Below the pieces are notes generated by a model. The model worked only from the letters and a program-made list of their open reading frames with translations, was not told the origin of the DNA and did no database searches. A program made the position numbers and the translations under genes. DNA of 64,000 nt from Paramecium sonneborni (lineage: Eukaryota; Ciliophora; Oligohymenophorea; Peniculida; Parameciidae): positions 143,885 through 207,884 of the forward strand of contig CAJJDN010000095.1 in assembly GCA_905182985.1 (NCBI GenBank), read 5' to 3'. Each line of letters begins with the position of its first letter. The stretch's first letter is position 1. Shown here piece after piece: positions 47,775-62,136 of the stretch.

Positions 47775-48842
47775 ATGAAATCATTATTTTTGTTTCTATA
47801 TCTCTTTACAATTATAGTAGTTTGTCAAAAAACCATTCCATTAAGTAAATTTCAAGACTTGAAGAAGAAGAATAATTTGATTATTAGTACAACTTAAATT
47901 CATAAAACATAATCTTAAAATACTTAATCTGAGGATTTATTGAAGAAGAGCTAACCAAAAAAAAAACCATCAAAATGGCAATTTAAAGAATCTCAGTTAT
48001 AAATTTTAGATCTTTTAAAACCTTTGTTTGGTGTAATAAAATTTATAATTAACGATCTTAGTTAAGAAAAAAAGATTAAAATAGAGATTAAAATGGCAAA
48101 GTAATAAATCAAAATATGGAAAAAGAGATTTAATAATCAAATAATACAGAAAAAATTGTAAATAAAAGCACGGAAAATGAGCAATTATTATATATATGGG
48201 ATTAAAAAATGGGGGATTTTGAACCTGAAGTTACGCTAACTTTTGATTTAAGTCCTGGAAGTAGTGAAGTATTTTTCAATTAATTTTAAGGTATTTTTCG
48301 AAGAAATCTTAAAACCTACAACTATAAAAGGAGCATTTTTCATTTCATAATTATAGAAAGAAGAAAAAATTGATTTTTATATAAAATCTTCAAATAATAC
48401 ATTGATTTATTCAAAAGAGAGAGTAACAGAAGCAATATTTAATATTGATCTTTTAGAAAAAGGAGAATACTAATTTACATTTTAGAATAAAAGAGTATGA
48501 GAATCGCTATAAATTTAGACAAAAAAAACATAAACAATTACATTTACTTTAGATGTACATGATTCAGAATAGGAATTTTTGAAAATGGAAGATTTAGACC
48601 CTTTAGCATTAAAAATAGAAAGAATAGCAATGGCTATGAAAGTATAAATTAAATATATATAGGATAATTATTATTTTGATAAAATAACAGGATAACAATT
48701 TGAAGGTTATTTAAGAGAAATCTAAAATTCAAATAATAAATTGTTTTTGTTTAGTTTTATTGAAATTGTAGGTCTAATCTTTATTACAATTTGGTAGGTG
48801 TACTACTTAAAAAGAATTTTAGGTAATCAAAAATTATTTTGA
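47775..48842 (+). CDS. p24 (emp24/GOLD) family protein with a long N-terminal insert
   Basis: Cargo receptor of COPI/COPII vesicles. 330 residues; introns of 29, 22 and 24 nt, exact frame. The signal peptide is MKSLFLFLYLFTIIVVCQ. A GOLD domain is at about 150-235: LTFDLSPGSSEVFFEEIL, GAFFISQLQKEEKIDFYI, GEYQFTF. A coiled coil follows, then a C-terminal helix (FIEIVGLIFITIWQVYYLKRIL) with the usual VYYLKR exit. Normal p24 proteins are about 200-220 residues and start the GOLD domain right after the signal peptide; here about 130 hydrophilic Lys/Gln-rich residues intervene. The Cys pair of the GOLD domain is not seen. Confidence 0.85.
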
Positions 48843-48936
48843 GGTTATTAAATTAAAATAATATATATTATTAAACAGTGAACATTTACTCAATCTTACA
48901 TGATGATATAAATAATATTTTTAGATATATAAAATA

Positions 48937-49713
48937 ATGAGATAATAATAAATTTCTACACCTACAGCATAATTTGGACTTAGACACTCTTTACAAATTT
49001 AATCTTCTCCAAATATAAAATTATCCTAATATTCACCATATTTATCCCCATATTAATCGCCTTTATTATAATAAGCATCTTTATCATAATAAAGACAACC
49101 ATTAAAATAACCAGATTTAAGTAATGTTAATAGAAATCTATTTAATGATGGTTAAAATAAAAAAGGCAAACAATTGTAAATAGTAGATTTGAATAATATT
49201 GAAGAGCCATGGAAATAAAAAGTTTAATAATTAGAGAAAAAGCTGTAATAATTATAATAATAATAATAACAATAAGAGTGTAATGAAAATGAGAGTGAAT
49301 TATCTCAAGTCTATAGCCAAATTTAATAGTTAGTGAATACTATCAAAATATTACAAGAAGAAATTTAAAATTTGTAAGAAAAATCAGATATAAAATAAAA
49401 TATAATTGATGGTTATGATTCGTAATTAAATGGAAAAGATAAAGAATTAGATGATTAAAATAATTATATCTCAGAATTACATAATTAACTAGAAGAGCAA
49501 ACCTTATAAATTGATGATAAATAAAAATAGTTATTGGATGAAATAAATACTTGGAAAAAGAAATTTATTGAATAAAATAAGTATATTTATTATATAATTA
49601 TAAGAGTATTACATTAGATCTAAGAAGAGTAAATTATGCTTTAGACTTAAATTGATAATCTTAAAAATATAAGATTGATGTTGAATAAATAAAGTGAAAA
49701 TAAATAAACATGA
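48937..49713 (+). CDS. Coiled-coil protein
   Basis: 250 residues, one 24-nt intron near the end. The first 85 residues are Ser/Pro/Gln-rich (LSQYSPYLSPYQSPLLQQ). Residues about 95-240 form a coiled coil, starting with a Gln run encoded mainly by TAA. No known domain. Its stop is 17 bp from the stop of the convergent channel-like gene. Confidence 0.75.
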
Positions 49714-49730
49714 ACTTATTCTTTTTGTCC

Positions 49731-52261
49731 TCATTAATTACTATCTTTATTAACAGATTATATTCTTTAATAGTTATTTATTTATTAATCTACATTGTAA
49801 TGAGGAAAATAGTCATCAAATTAGCTAATTTTTTCAAATGATTGTACAAAATTAGCTTCTATTGATATTCTTCTCTTTTTTTATTTTTTCTAATTATCAA
49901 GACTAGAGTAATTATTCATCATTGTTTAATTTTTTCTGGAATCTCTTTATTATTATTACTAAGGAATATCTGTTTGATATTTCTAATATTAAGCTTATTT
50001 GTTGGATTAATTCTTTTAAAATTTAATTCTAGTTTGAAAAAAACTATCCTAAACTCTTGATAAAGGATTATATTAAAAGGAAGATCCATTCATTTCTTCC
50101 TACTATCCATATTTTTAGAATTTAGATTAACCTACTTCTTTGATCTCATTCTAAATTATCTTTCTACTACTATTACTACTACTAATTCCTTAAACTGATA
50201 AGAAATTATCTGAATCCATTTTCTTAGAATACAAAGTCTATCCACTGTGGGAATAACTTATATAAGGAACAGAACTTATTTCAAGTTAATTAATAGGAGT
50301 ATTATTCAAACTTAAAGAAGAAGAGTTTAATGAAGGGAGAATTTTATTAAAAGGTTCCACTTTATCTTTCTCTTCTGACTCAAAGGATTCTGAATCTTCT
50401 TAATTCATTTCGGATCTTGTAATTATTTTTTTTTTCTTTTTAGCTATTTCCTAACAAAATAATAATAAAATATTACTCTTTTAAAATCAGACACTCTATT
50501 TTATTCTTTATGAGCTTTATAACTATTTATTAAATAATATTTATTAGGTTTATAATTTACATATGGACAATTTGTTATATCATGAGCTTACAGACATCCA
50601 AAACAATAAATCTTTGCCAAATAAGGATCATTATCTAAAATTATTGTATCTACTAACATTCTATATTTTTAAAATTCTTTTGGACATTATTTAATTAATT
50701 ATTGAAATTATTAAGAATTTAAATATGCAACTTTTGATTATCCTATACTCTCAAATTATATTCCTGACATTTAATTCTTAAAGAAAGCTCCATTATTAAA
50801 AATTTAAAATTAATTTACAATTTTTGTTAATTTAAATTCTTGTAATGAGGTATTACCTTTTTAAACTAATTAAATAACTCCTTATAAATGAATAAATAAT
50901 GATTATTTTTATTCAATAATTTCATTAGGCAATAAAGTTTGTTCTTAAATTAAATCACAAATATTTAATATAGTCTATCTTGAGAAGGAATTATTAAATA
51001 TTGGTATTTCAGATAAAATCTTAAAATATTTTTCTCGCTTCATTTTTCTTTATAAAAAATTAGGCATCATATTGATATCAAAGTTTTGTTATTTTGTTTA
51101 ATAAGTATATTGATAAATCAATTTTTATGTTTTTGGCTAATAATTTAAAGAGTAATCAAGATTAAGTGACTAATAATTAATGATTTAACGAAATTTGTAC
51201 ATATAAAATACTATCAATAGTATTTTAATCAAATATATGAGAAAGTAATATTTTAAAATAATTTATGGAGTTGTGAATATAATAGTAAAAATATTTTCAA
51301 TGTATGAAATATAATCTTATTCATTTAAAGTAAACATGAAGATGATAGTTTAAGCAAGAAATGTTGAAAAATGTAATTACATAGTTGTCTGTATGATAAA
51401 TATGTAATCTTATTAATTAGAGTAATAATTTAAATTCTAAATAAAATTATTAATTTTCCTAATTCTGATTAAAAATAATAAATAAATTAATTTCTAAGAT
51501 TCTGAATTGTCAATTTAATATGAAATAAATGGTATTAATCCCAAGTTATCAATAATGATATTTGCAATATTAGTTCTATAAAAAATAATTTGAAATGAAA
51601 ATTCCATTACTTGAGTGATTAATAGAAAGTATTAGCATACAGATAAATTTGATATTAACAATTTATTGCACCCAATTTCGATCAATAAGATTGTGAGATA
51701 AAATAATAAAAAAATAACATAGATGCTAAATATGAAAAGTTTGGAAGTGGATTCACTTTTAAGGAATTTTTCAATTTAATCTTTTAATGGGACAAAGTAT
51801 TGTGCTGAAATATCATTTATCAACTTAAATTACTTTTTTGAAAGAATTAAATTAGAAATAAGAGTAGTTTTCTCTCTGTATAATAAGGAGAAGGATGAAT
51901 GAGAGCTCCTATTTTTATTAAAGATAGATTTCCTAAATAATTGATCCGAATCATTCTATTTTTTAATCATACTTAATTATTAAGAATCCTCTTTATTGCT
52001 GGGTTCTTCATTAATAAGAAGTAAATCTTGTTGATTATAGGGTGATTCTCTTTCTGATGCTATTTAAACACTAACTTATGTCAAAGTAGGAGATTTCGGA
52101 TGAGTAATTTTCATTTATTGAGTTTCAGATTGAATTTTTCTACTTTCTTCTGAAGGCTTACGTACTCTCATTTATTACTGATTCATAGTTGACATGAGTT
52201 GAATAATAGGTTTGCACAAAGAGTCCTCATTTGGAGGAGTTGTTGTAGAATTTTAAATCAT
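49731..52261 (-). CDS. Ion-channel relative with a C-terminal cyclic-nucleotide-binding-like domain
   Basis: 834 residues, one 26-nt intron, exact frame. The N-terminal 170 residues are hydrophilic. A set of hydrophobic segments follows (FIFSIYVIFLLFYLTILLIE, KLIYLLFLIRIRKI, LHFSTFLAQTIIFMFTL, YYFLIYLIKILLIVFYMY), laid out like the ciliate CNBD potassium channels. The pore stretch between the last two reads EQDYISYIENIFTIIFTTP and lacks the GYGD selectivity filter. A CNBD-like fold lies at about 420-545 (IPIFNNSFSRQTILNICDLI, LFIHLQGVIQLV), but the phosphate-binding FGE...RxA motif is absent. The Cys/His cluster CFGCLQAHDITNCP at 553-566 is typical of the ciliate channel family. Probably a non-conducting or highly altered member. 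Confidence 0.78.
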
Positions 52262-52277
52262 TATTTATTATATTAAA

Positions 52278-54402
52278 TCATGCTTATTTAAGATTTGCCA
52301 TCTCTGGTTATTCAAGAAATTCCTTTAATGTTTCAGGACATCTAGATGCACTCATACCACCATTTTATTTATTTAAGTCTTCATCAAATATAAAACATAA
52401 TAACACAGCATCACATGCCATTCCATAAATAGACATAAACAAAACAGCTAATGCATATGCTATTATAAAAACAACCTAAATATATTCAATATATTACTAT
52501 GCAAGGGAAAACTGGAGAGAAAATCTTTTCTTTAAAGTAATCCATAGTTGTAATTACATAATAAAAGATCATTAAAGTAACAATAGAGATGCAAAATTTA
52601 CCAACAAAAATAAATGCTCCACCGATACCATTTACTAAAGCAAATCTCATACTATTAGCCCAAATAGTTTCAAAAGCAGCTTTAGCAGCTGAACAAAAGT
52701 TTTTACCAGTTAGAGCAATCATTATATAGGCATTATTATTTAAAAATCTAATGAATCTTTCAAAGCATGCCATACAGCAACTCAAACATTTTAATAAACA
52801 TTTGACTGCTTTATTTTCAGAACCAGCCACTTTTTCAGTTTGATATCTAACATATTCTAGCATAATTCTTATAAGTTGTACAATAGCTAAAATTAAAGAA
52901 CCAAATGCTAAAGAACCTGCATGATATCTAAAAACTCTATAAAGAGATTATGAAATAGCTCTTTCATCACCTCCAGCACCTTGTTATGCAAAATACCAAA
53001 AACAACATGTAGATGCAATAACAAAATTATTAACAGCTTAAATAAAAGCATTTATCCATAAACCTCCAAAAATGAAATACCAAAGATATTATATTTATAA
53101 TTCAGTATGTGTGACTTCAGCAAATGGACTATTACCTGTTCCTTTGATTTCTCCAACTGCATAAACATATGATGCTGTATAAATCCACCAAAACCATAAT
53201 CCTGCTAGGACTATGGCAGTAACTTAAGGAACAAATATTAATAAGAAATGATCTTTCACACACATTGCTGCAGTTTTAATAACAGCTATAGCTAATCTAA
53301 TTTTGTTGAAAATGCAAATTAATCCAATGACAGCAAAAGCACAAATACCATACATTACATATGTTAAATATTAAAAAGTTAATTAATTATCTTTAGCTTT
53401 ACTGGTTTGTTCAACTGAATATTTTCCTGTTTGATCTTTTATAATATCTTAATAATAGAGATCTTATTAATGACACCAAAATGTTCCAAATCCTAAACCT
53501 ACTAAAAAGAGAAATATAGATGTCCAAACCAATACTCCTGCAAGTAACCTTGTAAAAAATAAATAAATTATTCTATTTAACATATCTATTAATAATATTA
53601 CCCCATTAAAAATGCCACTGCAAATGAACAATATATGGCTTCCTTTGTTTAATTTAAATCTTCTATATAACCAGTCAAAACATCCATTGCAAATTAGGAT
53701 CCATAATCTTTGTAATTTTAAAAAAGAGATAATAAGGCATCTGGATAACATACACGATCAAATACTTAGATTTACAATTTTAATTACAAATTGATGAATT
53801 AAAGATACACAAAAAATCTTTGAATGTTCCTGTGTTATTTGTTGTTGCAAATGATTTCAATGCATCGGCAGGATCACATTTCTATTAACAACTTGTAACC
53901 AAAGTATTTGCTTTACAAACTAATTCAGTTGGTTTTTTAGTTTCATCTAGATATAATGGACATTCTTTAACACATACAGTTCTATTGAAATAGTCTCCAA
54001 AAGGTATTGCAAAATATAAATAAGAATAATCCAAATTTTTATCAAAACCACAAGCCACTCCTATTATTAATTATTAAACATTCTTTACCATCTGGATCAT
54101 ACATTGCAAGAAGTCTCTCTGGTTCTCCTTTTAAATAAGCTTCTTAAGAAATGAATCTATAAATTTAAATATATTTCATACGCCAAAATAGCTATTCCAA
54201 CAATAAAAAGTAGTAAACAAAGTATATCTGTACAGCCTCTTTCTGCCAATGGTCCAGCAATAAGTCTAGGATCTATTTGTTTCTAATTGCCCTATTGATC
54301 TGGTATTGTTGTTATTGCTTTTTATGATATTTCAGGGCTTGAAGTAACTTAGGAAATCACCTAAACTTAGTTGGCAGGCTAAACTTTATTATTTTTTCTC
54401 AT
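52278..54402 (-). CDS. Choline transporter-like protein (CTL/SLC44)
   Basis: Membrane transporter of 665 residues with five introns (25, 28, 23, 29 and 22 nt), exact frame. The N-terminus is hydrophilic, then GCTDILCLLLFIVGIAIL is the first helix. A long extracellular loop carries many Cys (CVKECPLY, CQQKCDP), then about nine helices. Family blocks: KTAAMCVKDHFLLIFVPQV, WIYTASYVYAVGEI, FWYFAQQGAGGDERAISQSLYRVFRYH (the latter in pieces), GSLAFGSLILAIVQLIRIML, and NNNAYIMIALTGKNFCSAAK. The C-terminal SIYGMACDAVLLCFIFDEDL is characteristic. SLC44 proteins transport choline and, in some cases, ethanolamine. Confidence 0.94.
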
Positions 54403-54732
54403 TTATTAATAAAAATTAAAAGTAAATAATAATAATTCACAACACTTATAAAAGATTAAGTAGTCAAAATAATTTTTTATTATTTTAGTTTCAATCATTC
54501 CAAGCTTAATGTTTTAAAGTATTCAAACCAATACAAAAACAAAAAAACTGTTATTTTTATATATTAGATATTTTCTTTATTATTAAAATTATATATAAAT
54601 GTAAAATAATTTATCTAAACTAATTTAAATAGATTTTTGTTTTCTTTCCTTTTTAAAAATATTAATAGAATCATTTTTAAATTATATTATATATTTGATA
54701 ATTCATGTATTAAATAAAGTATTTTATTTAAG
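54403..54732. promoter_or_regulatory. Divergent promoter region, CTL and MFAP1
   Basis: 330 bp between the two start codons; AT-rich with several TATA-like stretches and no distinctive motif. Confidence 0.4.
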
Positions 54733-55991
54733 ATGCAAGAATTTAATTTTTAAGTATATTAAAAACCAAAAAATGAATTTGATATAAGTTATGAAGAACA
54801 AATAAAACAAAAAAAATAAAGACTTTGGACAGGAAAACCTATACCTAAATAATAGGATAATTCAGATGATGATATATTTGATTTACCATAAAAAGAAAAA
54901 TAAATTGAAATAAATAAAGTTGAACAAGAAATTCAAAGAAATCCTTAAGAAAATGTTTAAACATTTCAAAAAGTTGAAAATGATAATTATTAAATAGAAA
55001 TTGTTGATGAAGAAGCAGCTATGATGAGAAGAAGAAGAGTTATATAATCAAGATTAGCAGAAGAATAATAATTATTATAATAAGAATAATAATAAACTTA
55101 AGAATAAAAAAAAGAGAAGAAACAAAAAAAGAAAGAAAAAAAAAACAAAAAGAAAAAAGAAGAAACTTTTAATTAAAATGAATATGATGAAAAATAGTAA
55201 GAAGAAGAAGAATTATAAGAATAATAAAAATAAGTTGAATTACTAAAACCAGTATTCGTTTCAAGAGTATAAAGAGATTAATTAGATAAAATAGAGGAGG
55301 AAGAAATTAGATTAAAAGAAGAAAAAGCTAAAAATCTTGAAAGAATGAGATTGGAAAATAAAATATTAATTTTAAATTCTGTTAAAGCTGATGCTTCAAA
55401 AGCAGTTAATGAAGATAGTGATGATGGTTAAGAAAAATTAAATGATGAAGATACATTAGATGAAACTGAATATGCATTATGGAAAATAAGAGAATTAAAA
55501 AGAATTAAATAATTCAATGATGAAAAGAATAAATATGAAATAGAAAAGGTTGAAATAGAAAGAAGAAGAAATTTAACAGATATGTAAAGAATTTAAGAAG
55601 ATTTTAAATTGGGATCTGATAAAACTAAAATGGAAGAAAAAACAAAGTATGCTTTTATGTAGAAATATTATAATACCGGAGCTTTTTATAAAGATATGGA
55701 GGATCCTATTTTTTAAAGAGATTACAATTTACCAGTTGGAGAAGATTTATGGGTATGATTAATTTATTTATTATCACTTAGAGAAAGGATAATCTACCTT
55801 AGATCTTATAAAAAAGAAGAGGAGAATTTGGAAAGAAAGGAAACTCTAAATATACACATTTAACATAAGAAGATACAACTAATTTTGATCCAAGTTATTA
55901 AGTTGATTAAAATATCAGATAAAAATTCTTAAATTAATAAGGAGGATCAAAATCTTCACAAACTTTTTTCAAATAGTTTAAAAAAAATTGA
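54733..55991 (+). CDS. MFAP1: MFAP1-type spliceosome protein
   Basis: Homologue of microfibrillar-associated protein 1, a nuclear component of the tri-snRNP/B complex despite its name. 409 residues, one 29-nt intron. The N-terminal two thirds is highly charged, with long Lys/Glu/Gln runs and the motif DEEAAMMRRRRVIQSRLAEE. The conserved C-terminal domain includes DETEYALWKIRELKRIK, EIERRRNLTDMQR, KYAFMQKYYNTGAFYKD and, after the intron, SKYTHLTQEDTTNFD. Length and domain order match the family. A spliceosome gene is no surprise in an organism with so many tiny introns. Confidence 0.93.
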
Positions 55992-56174
55992 TTAATATAA
56001 TATATAGATATATATAGTTTAATTTATATTAGAAATTTGATTTAATAATTAATAATAAAATTAAGAAAAAAAATATATAAATTATTTTCATTTGATTTTT
56101 GGATTATTAATTGCTTTGTTTCTTAATAACTGCTAAATTGTTTCCAATTTTAATGGAAAGGCTAAGCTATATAA

Positions 56175-58400
56175 TCAATAATAAATACACGGTTATGGAT
56201 ATTGTTACTCAGTGTTAGTTCTTGGTCTATTTTATGGGGTTTTATTTTGATGCAGTTATTATTAACGTTATTTTTAAGCATTTAAATAGGATGAATCAGG
56301 AGATCGATTATTAACTCTATAACTAATAGGAGTATAAGAATTTTATTATTCAGTCATCACTTATCTCTCTGTTCTACAAGCATCAGATAGCAAAGTTTTC
56401 AATTGAGTATTATTATTATTAGGACTTTATTATTTAATCATGTTATTTAGATTATATTTGATATTGTTATTTTTATAGGGTTATAATTGAATTGTCATAA
56501 TACTATTTATTACATCTTATGTAGTATCAGTATTTTAATTGCTTATGTTACAAGGATTAGATTATTTTTTTAAATAGATACTAAAATCAAAGTCAGCTTA
56601 ATTTTATTATTTTGTTGAATTTCTTTGATTAGAAGGAGAGGAATCAGAACCTCTTTTTTTATTTATCATTTATTCTAATAGATTTGTTTAAATTTTAACA
56701 GTTTCACTAATAAGATTCTTTACTGATTATTATTAAGATTATTTTGGAGGTGATTTGGAATTAAGAAAAGATTTTATGAAATTTCCTGTTAGCTTAGGTG
56801 ATTAGTCTTGTTTTTCAAATTTATTATTTGTAAGTTCTTTATTAATTTATATTTATAAAACCTTTCCTTTAACTTTTGATTGATCTAAATCTTCTATTAT
56901 CTTTTCAGAAGCACTTGATTATAAGGATTCTTCTCGAATAACATCTAGATTAATATTATAATGTTTATGATAGCTTGTAATAAGATGAGATATGTATGGA
57001 GATTAATATGTAATATTTCTACATGCTATTTCAATAGATTTAAGATGATATAATTCACTTAACTTAAATTCTTCAGTATCTAATTTATCATCTTTTACAC
57101 CATGTTATTTGGCCTTCTCTAATTCAACAAATCTTAATTCAGTAGCAATAGTAAAATAAGAAATGGAAAGATATATAACTTTTTCTAAGAGTTATCGTTT
57201 TGCTAATTCATAGATCATTTCTCCAAATTAAGTAAATTCTTCATAAATTTGAGGAGCCATATGCATAATTGAACCTATATTAAAGTTTTTGATCCACTCA
57301 GCTAAATTTTGAATACCTAACAAAGATCGATATTCTTCATTCTAAGAGACCAATTTCAACTCTTTTCTGATTTATTTTTCATTGTTTTCTGGGTTATTTC
57401 TCCAATTATACAATTATCGTTTTGTTTCTTTTAATAACTATTTTTTATCTGGACGAATAGAGACTAAATCCTCTTATTTAATCATATCCTTTAAAACATC
57501 TTAAGCGCTATCAATTACAAGCCTACCAAATTCAATCTCGTCTTTAACTTAATAAGTTTATCCGTTTTTCTTTTTATCAATATTATGAGAAGATTCATCT
57601 ATATAATATAAGAAATATAACTTACTCCTTACTGAAACATTTGATTAAGATGTCGTAGCTGTACCTTAAGAACCATTTATTTATAACCATTACTAACAAA
57701 AATTATTGGCAATTTTAAACAATTCTCTCATAGTTTAAGCTGCTTTTTGTGAATTAATCAATGCTTACTTATGTCTATGTATAAATAAAAAATTACTTTC
57801 CTAATTAACTTAGTATAGCAGTATATTGTAAATAAGCTTTAACCAAAAATGTTTATCTCTTAATAAGTTAAGCTTATTTTTCTTAAAGATTTGGAAGAGT
57901 TTACAGATCTTATTCATCTTCTTTAATACCAATTTCCATGTTATAAATAACTCCATCTAGATATTTGGAACATTTATCTAAGATCCATTAACTGAAATAA
58001 TAAGAGATACAATAACCATTGATATGCACAAGCTTAATTATACAAGATAATAATAATTAAGTTCCTATCAATTACTCTGCCACAGCTAGCAGCAAACTTA
58101 TATATTGAATTTAATTGATACTTCAAGCATTTATTCTGATTATTATAATAGTTTCAATGCCTCTTTGTGTTTTTATTGTTTAATTTTTGTAGTAGCCTAT
58201 TCATTCAAAATATTAATTTGTTGCATGAAAGAATCTAATATATGTAGTTTTTTTGAAATACCTTAGCTATTAAACAATTATTTGATATTAGTTGATTAAG
58301 TGTATTCTTATAAGTCTTCATCATCTTCTTCATCATAGGATTCTTCTTCTGGTTATTGTTCTTACTTGGAGTTATTTGAAATTGTTTGTTAATTATTCAT
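56175..58400 (-). CDS. TPR-type helical protein with Gln/Asn-rich tail
   Basis: 717 residues, introns of 25, 25 and 22 nt, exact frame. The N-terminus is acidic (ESYDEEDDEDLQEYT). From about 55 to 200 TPR-like helices can be traced: HKEALKLLQQSEQMLE, FAASCGRVIDRNLIIIILYN, AYLQYTAILSQLGKHKQALI, NSQKAAQTMRELFKIANN. A helical middle contains LAEWIKNFNIGSIMHMAPQ, a motif I have seen only in ciliate proteins of this kind. The last 230 residues are rich in Gln, Asn, Ser and Pro. Function unknown. The start codon is 13 bp from that of the divergent MAP kinase. The opposite strand of the tail looks like a membrane protein but is only a complement. Confidence 0.82.
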
Positions 58401-58413
58401 TAATAAAATAATA

Positions 58414-59639
<1,226 letters not shown>

Positions 59640-59665
59640 TAGTAATATTGATTTATATACTTAAA

Positions 59666-60350
59666 TCAAGTAAAAAATTTTCTCTACAAATGCAATTAAG
59701 GAAAAGCTTGCATCATATTAATTTTTTTCGGCGATACTTTTTGTTCTTTTATAAAGAAGTTATTCGCAAATGTAAAAGCACATTCATCTCTAGTTGTTGG
59801 TGAACTTTATTTAGATTCAATCTAAGGTAATATTTTACGCTTATAATTTTAAGATATTGATTGCTTATCTAAATAATATCCATATTCTTCTGCTGTATTC
59901 TACTTCTCATGTGGCTACAATAAACTACGAGAATTTCTTTAAGACAATAAAAGTTCAGGTATTTCTTTTCTTTATTTCATTCTTGTATCAATTATTTTCT
60001 ATTTTTAATTTATCGTAATTCTAAGTCTTTCATTTTCTGAGATTATTCTCTTTATCTAATCTATTGGATCTACTTTTTTAACTGTAACTAATTATTTTTG
60101 AGAATTGCTGTTGAAAAAATTCAATTGATTCCCTCTTTCATCATCTTTTGGAGATATCAAACCTTATATATGATTATTTTCACGAGATTCTCTAACATTT
60201 GTTGATGGTGTAACAAGACCATCTGTCAATATTCTGTCTAAAATTAACAAAAATCATCATACCAGGAATTTATACAGCTTTCTTTAGTTTTAGTCCAGCC
60301 TTTTTTTTTAATATTATTTTTTAGCCTTGATCAATCCATTTCAAGTCCAT
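59666..60350 (-). CDS. Unknown hydrophilic protein
   Basis: 219 residues with one 25-nt intron, exact frame. Basic N-terminus (KKKAGLKLKKAVQIPDR), then Ser/Asn/Lys-rich sequence and a short helical stretch around VDPIDQIKRIISENERLRI. No membrane segment or known domain. Its stop lies 26 bp from the MAP kinase stop (convergent). I do not recognise it. Confidence 0.7.
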
Positions 60351-61174
60351 ATATGATCTTAAAGCTTTAATTTTATATTAAAATTAATTAATTATGCTAA
60401 TCACTGATATTTATGATACTCCATACTCAATCTAGTATAATAATCATTCTATATATACTATATATATTAATATTATATCTAATTATAATTTATTCTATCA
60501 ACTATTTCAACTCATTAAGTAACACAACTTATAGAATAAAAAAGACAAAAAAATTTATTAATGGATCAAAATTATTTCCTTCATTCTTATTCACAGCATA
60601 ACAATTTAAACGTTATTTATAACCTACCAAATAGAAACAAGATCTCTTAAAATTAATATTATAATTTATATCTTATTCTTTTAAAATCCTATTATTCTTT
60701 TTGTGAATCTTTGTAATTTCTTAAGATTTTCATTCTAAAATTTTAATAGACAAAATAACAATTAAATAACATATTTATTAAAAAAACTTCAAAACATTTT
60801 GAAAAATATTTTACAACTTATCCATTAAAATTGTATCAAAAATATTGTTAATCTTTTGAGTTTTTTAAACTATTATAAATTATTACTTGTTAGAGATTCT
60901 TTTTTATCTACATTTAGTTATTATATCTATTGATTTGCTAATTTATATTTTAAAATCATACTCCATAATAGAGATTAATTAGGTCTTTATATAATCTATT
61001 TAAAATAGTTTAAAATTATTCTTCTATTTTTATAGAATTTTTAATCATATTCTATTTGATTAATTGATATATTTCTCACTGTGCTTATTTAAAAGATAGT
61101 TATATTGATTATTAATAATTAATTTAAACAAAACCTTAGTCATTATAATTAATTAGATTAGAAATTAATATTTA
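60351..61174. other. Spacer, no gene seen
   Basis: About 820 bp of very AT-rich sequence upstream of the 219-residue protein gene. One plus-strand frame (60413-60601) is hydrophobic and low-complexity and looks like chance. No RNA gene. Confidence 0.45.
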
Positions 61175-62100
61175 TCAAAAAATTATGCATTTAACGCATA
61201 CCTCAGGGTTGCTGTGAGATTTTTTATTTTTAATCTCATCTTATTTATGATATTTGAATAAGGGATGCTATCTTGAACTAATTTGATAATGTTCTTCAAT
61301 TAATTCTAAAGAGGAAGTGGATTTATACAAAAGAGACTATGTTTATGATTTACTTTTGTAAATAGTACTTTCACTTTAAACAATTTTGTTTTTATAAACT
61401 TCAAATAAATTATCTCTGTAATCATCAATTAAATTCATCAAGATTTCATAATTTTGTATTTAGCATGATATTTTAATAAATATTTTATCATTAATAATAC
61501 CTTAATATTTCTCATTTAAAATATTAAAATGCTGATTATTTTTAATTTATTCTTATTAAAACTAATAATGTAAATCATCTATTTAATTTTAATAAATCTA
61601 AGATAATCTAAAGATGCAAATTTTATCAAATTCATTTTCTTAATAGTTCTCAACATCTTAAATTTCACTTAGCTCTTTTAAATCCTGTATTTATTAATGA
61701 ATTAATGATTTAATACGGGAAATATTTCTAAATGTTAAAAATGATTTACAATTTGCCATCTTGATACATAGGGTATGCTTTCTTTTTTTTTGGATTTGAT
61801 GGAATGTTGAAAAAGATGTCCAATGAAATCTTAATTTACTACACAGCAGTATTAATAGATTGTAACTTTGATATAATTTGATAAAATACTTCAATAATCT
61901 TGAATGAATAGTTCCTTATAATATTTGGGTTGACATGTCCTAATTCATTTTTGATTTGATCAACAATAAACTAATAATGAATTAATAATTGTTACATCTA
62001 CATCCCGTTGATACTAATTAGAAAGAGTTTAGGATTAGTAAATCAATTGATCAACATTATCAAATAGTGTATCAATAAGCTAAATAACTTTAGGAATCAT
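61175..62100 (-). CDS. Unknown helical protein
   Basis: 290 residues, introns of 31 and 22 nt, exact frame. The sequence is mostly helical and polar: LIDTLFDNVDQLIYQSQTLS, FYQIISKLQSINTAVQQIKI, then a basic loop NPKKKKAYPMYQDG and a Ser-rich tail. No membrane segment or catalytic motif. Lies 36 bp downstream of the small two-helix membrane protein gene on the same strand. Not recognised. Confidence 0.72.
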
Positions 62101-62136
62101 TAGTTATGTATTAAAATAATTTTTATGTAATAATTA

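Noticed and set aside
53467..53794. Overlapping open frames on both strands.
   Set aside because: Shadows of the choline-transporter-like gene; its spliced frame covers the region and matches SLC44 proteins.
56175..56892. A plus-strand frame that looks like a multi-helix membrane protein with four in-frame TGAs at Trp-like positions, suggesting TGA recoding.
   Set aside because: It has no ATG, and the opposite strand is a fully open, Gln/Asn-rich coding tail of the TPR gene with an exact spliced length. The TGAs are complements of Ser codons.
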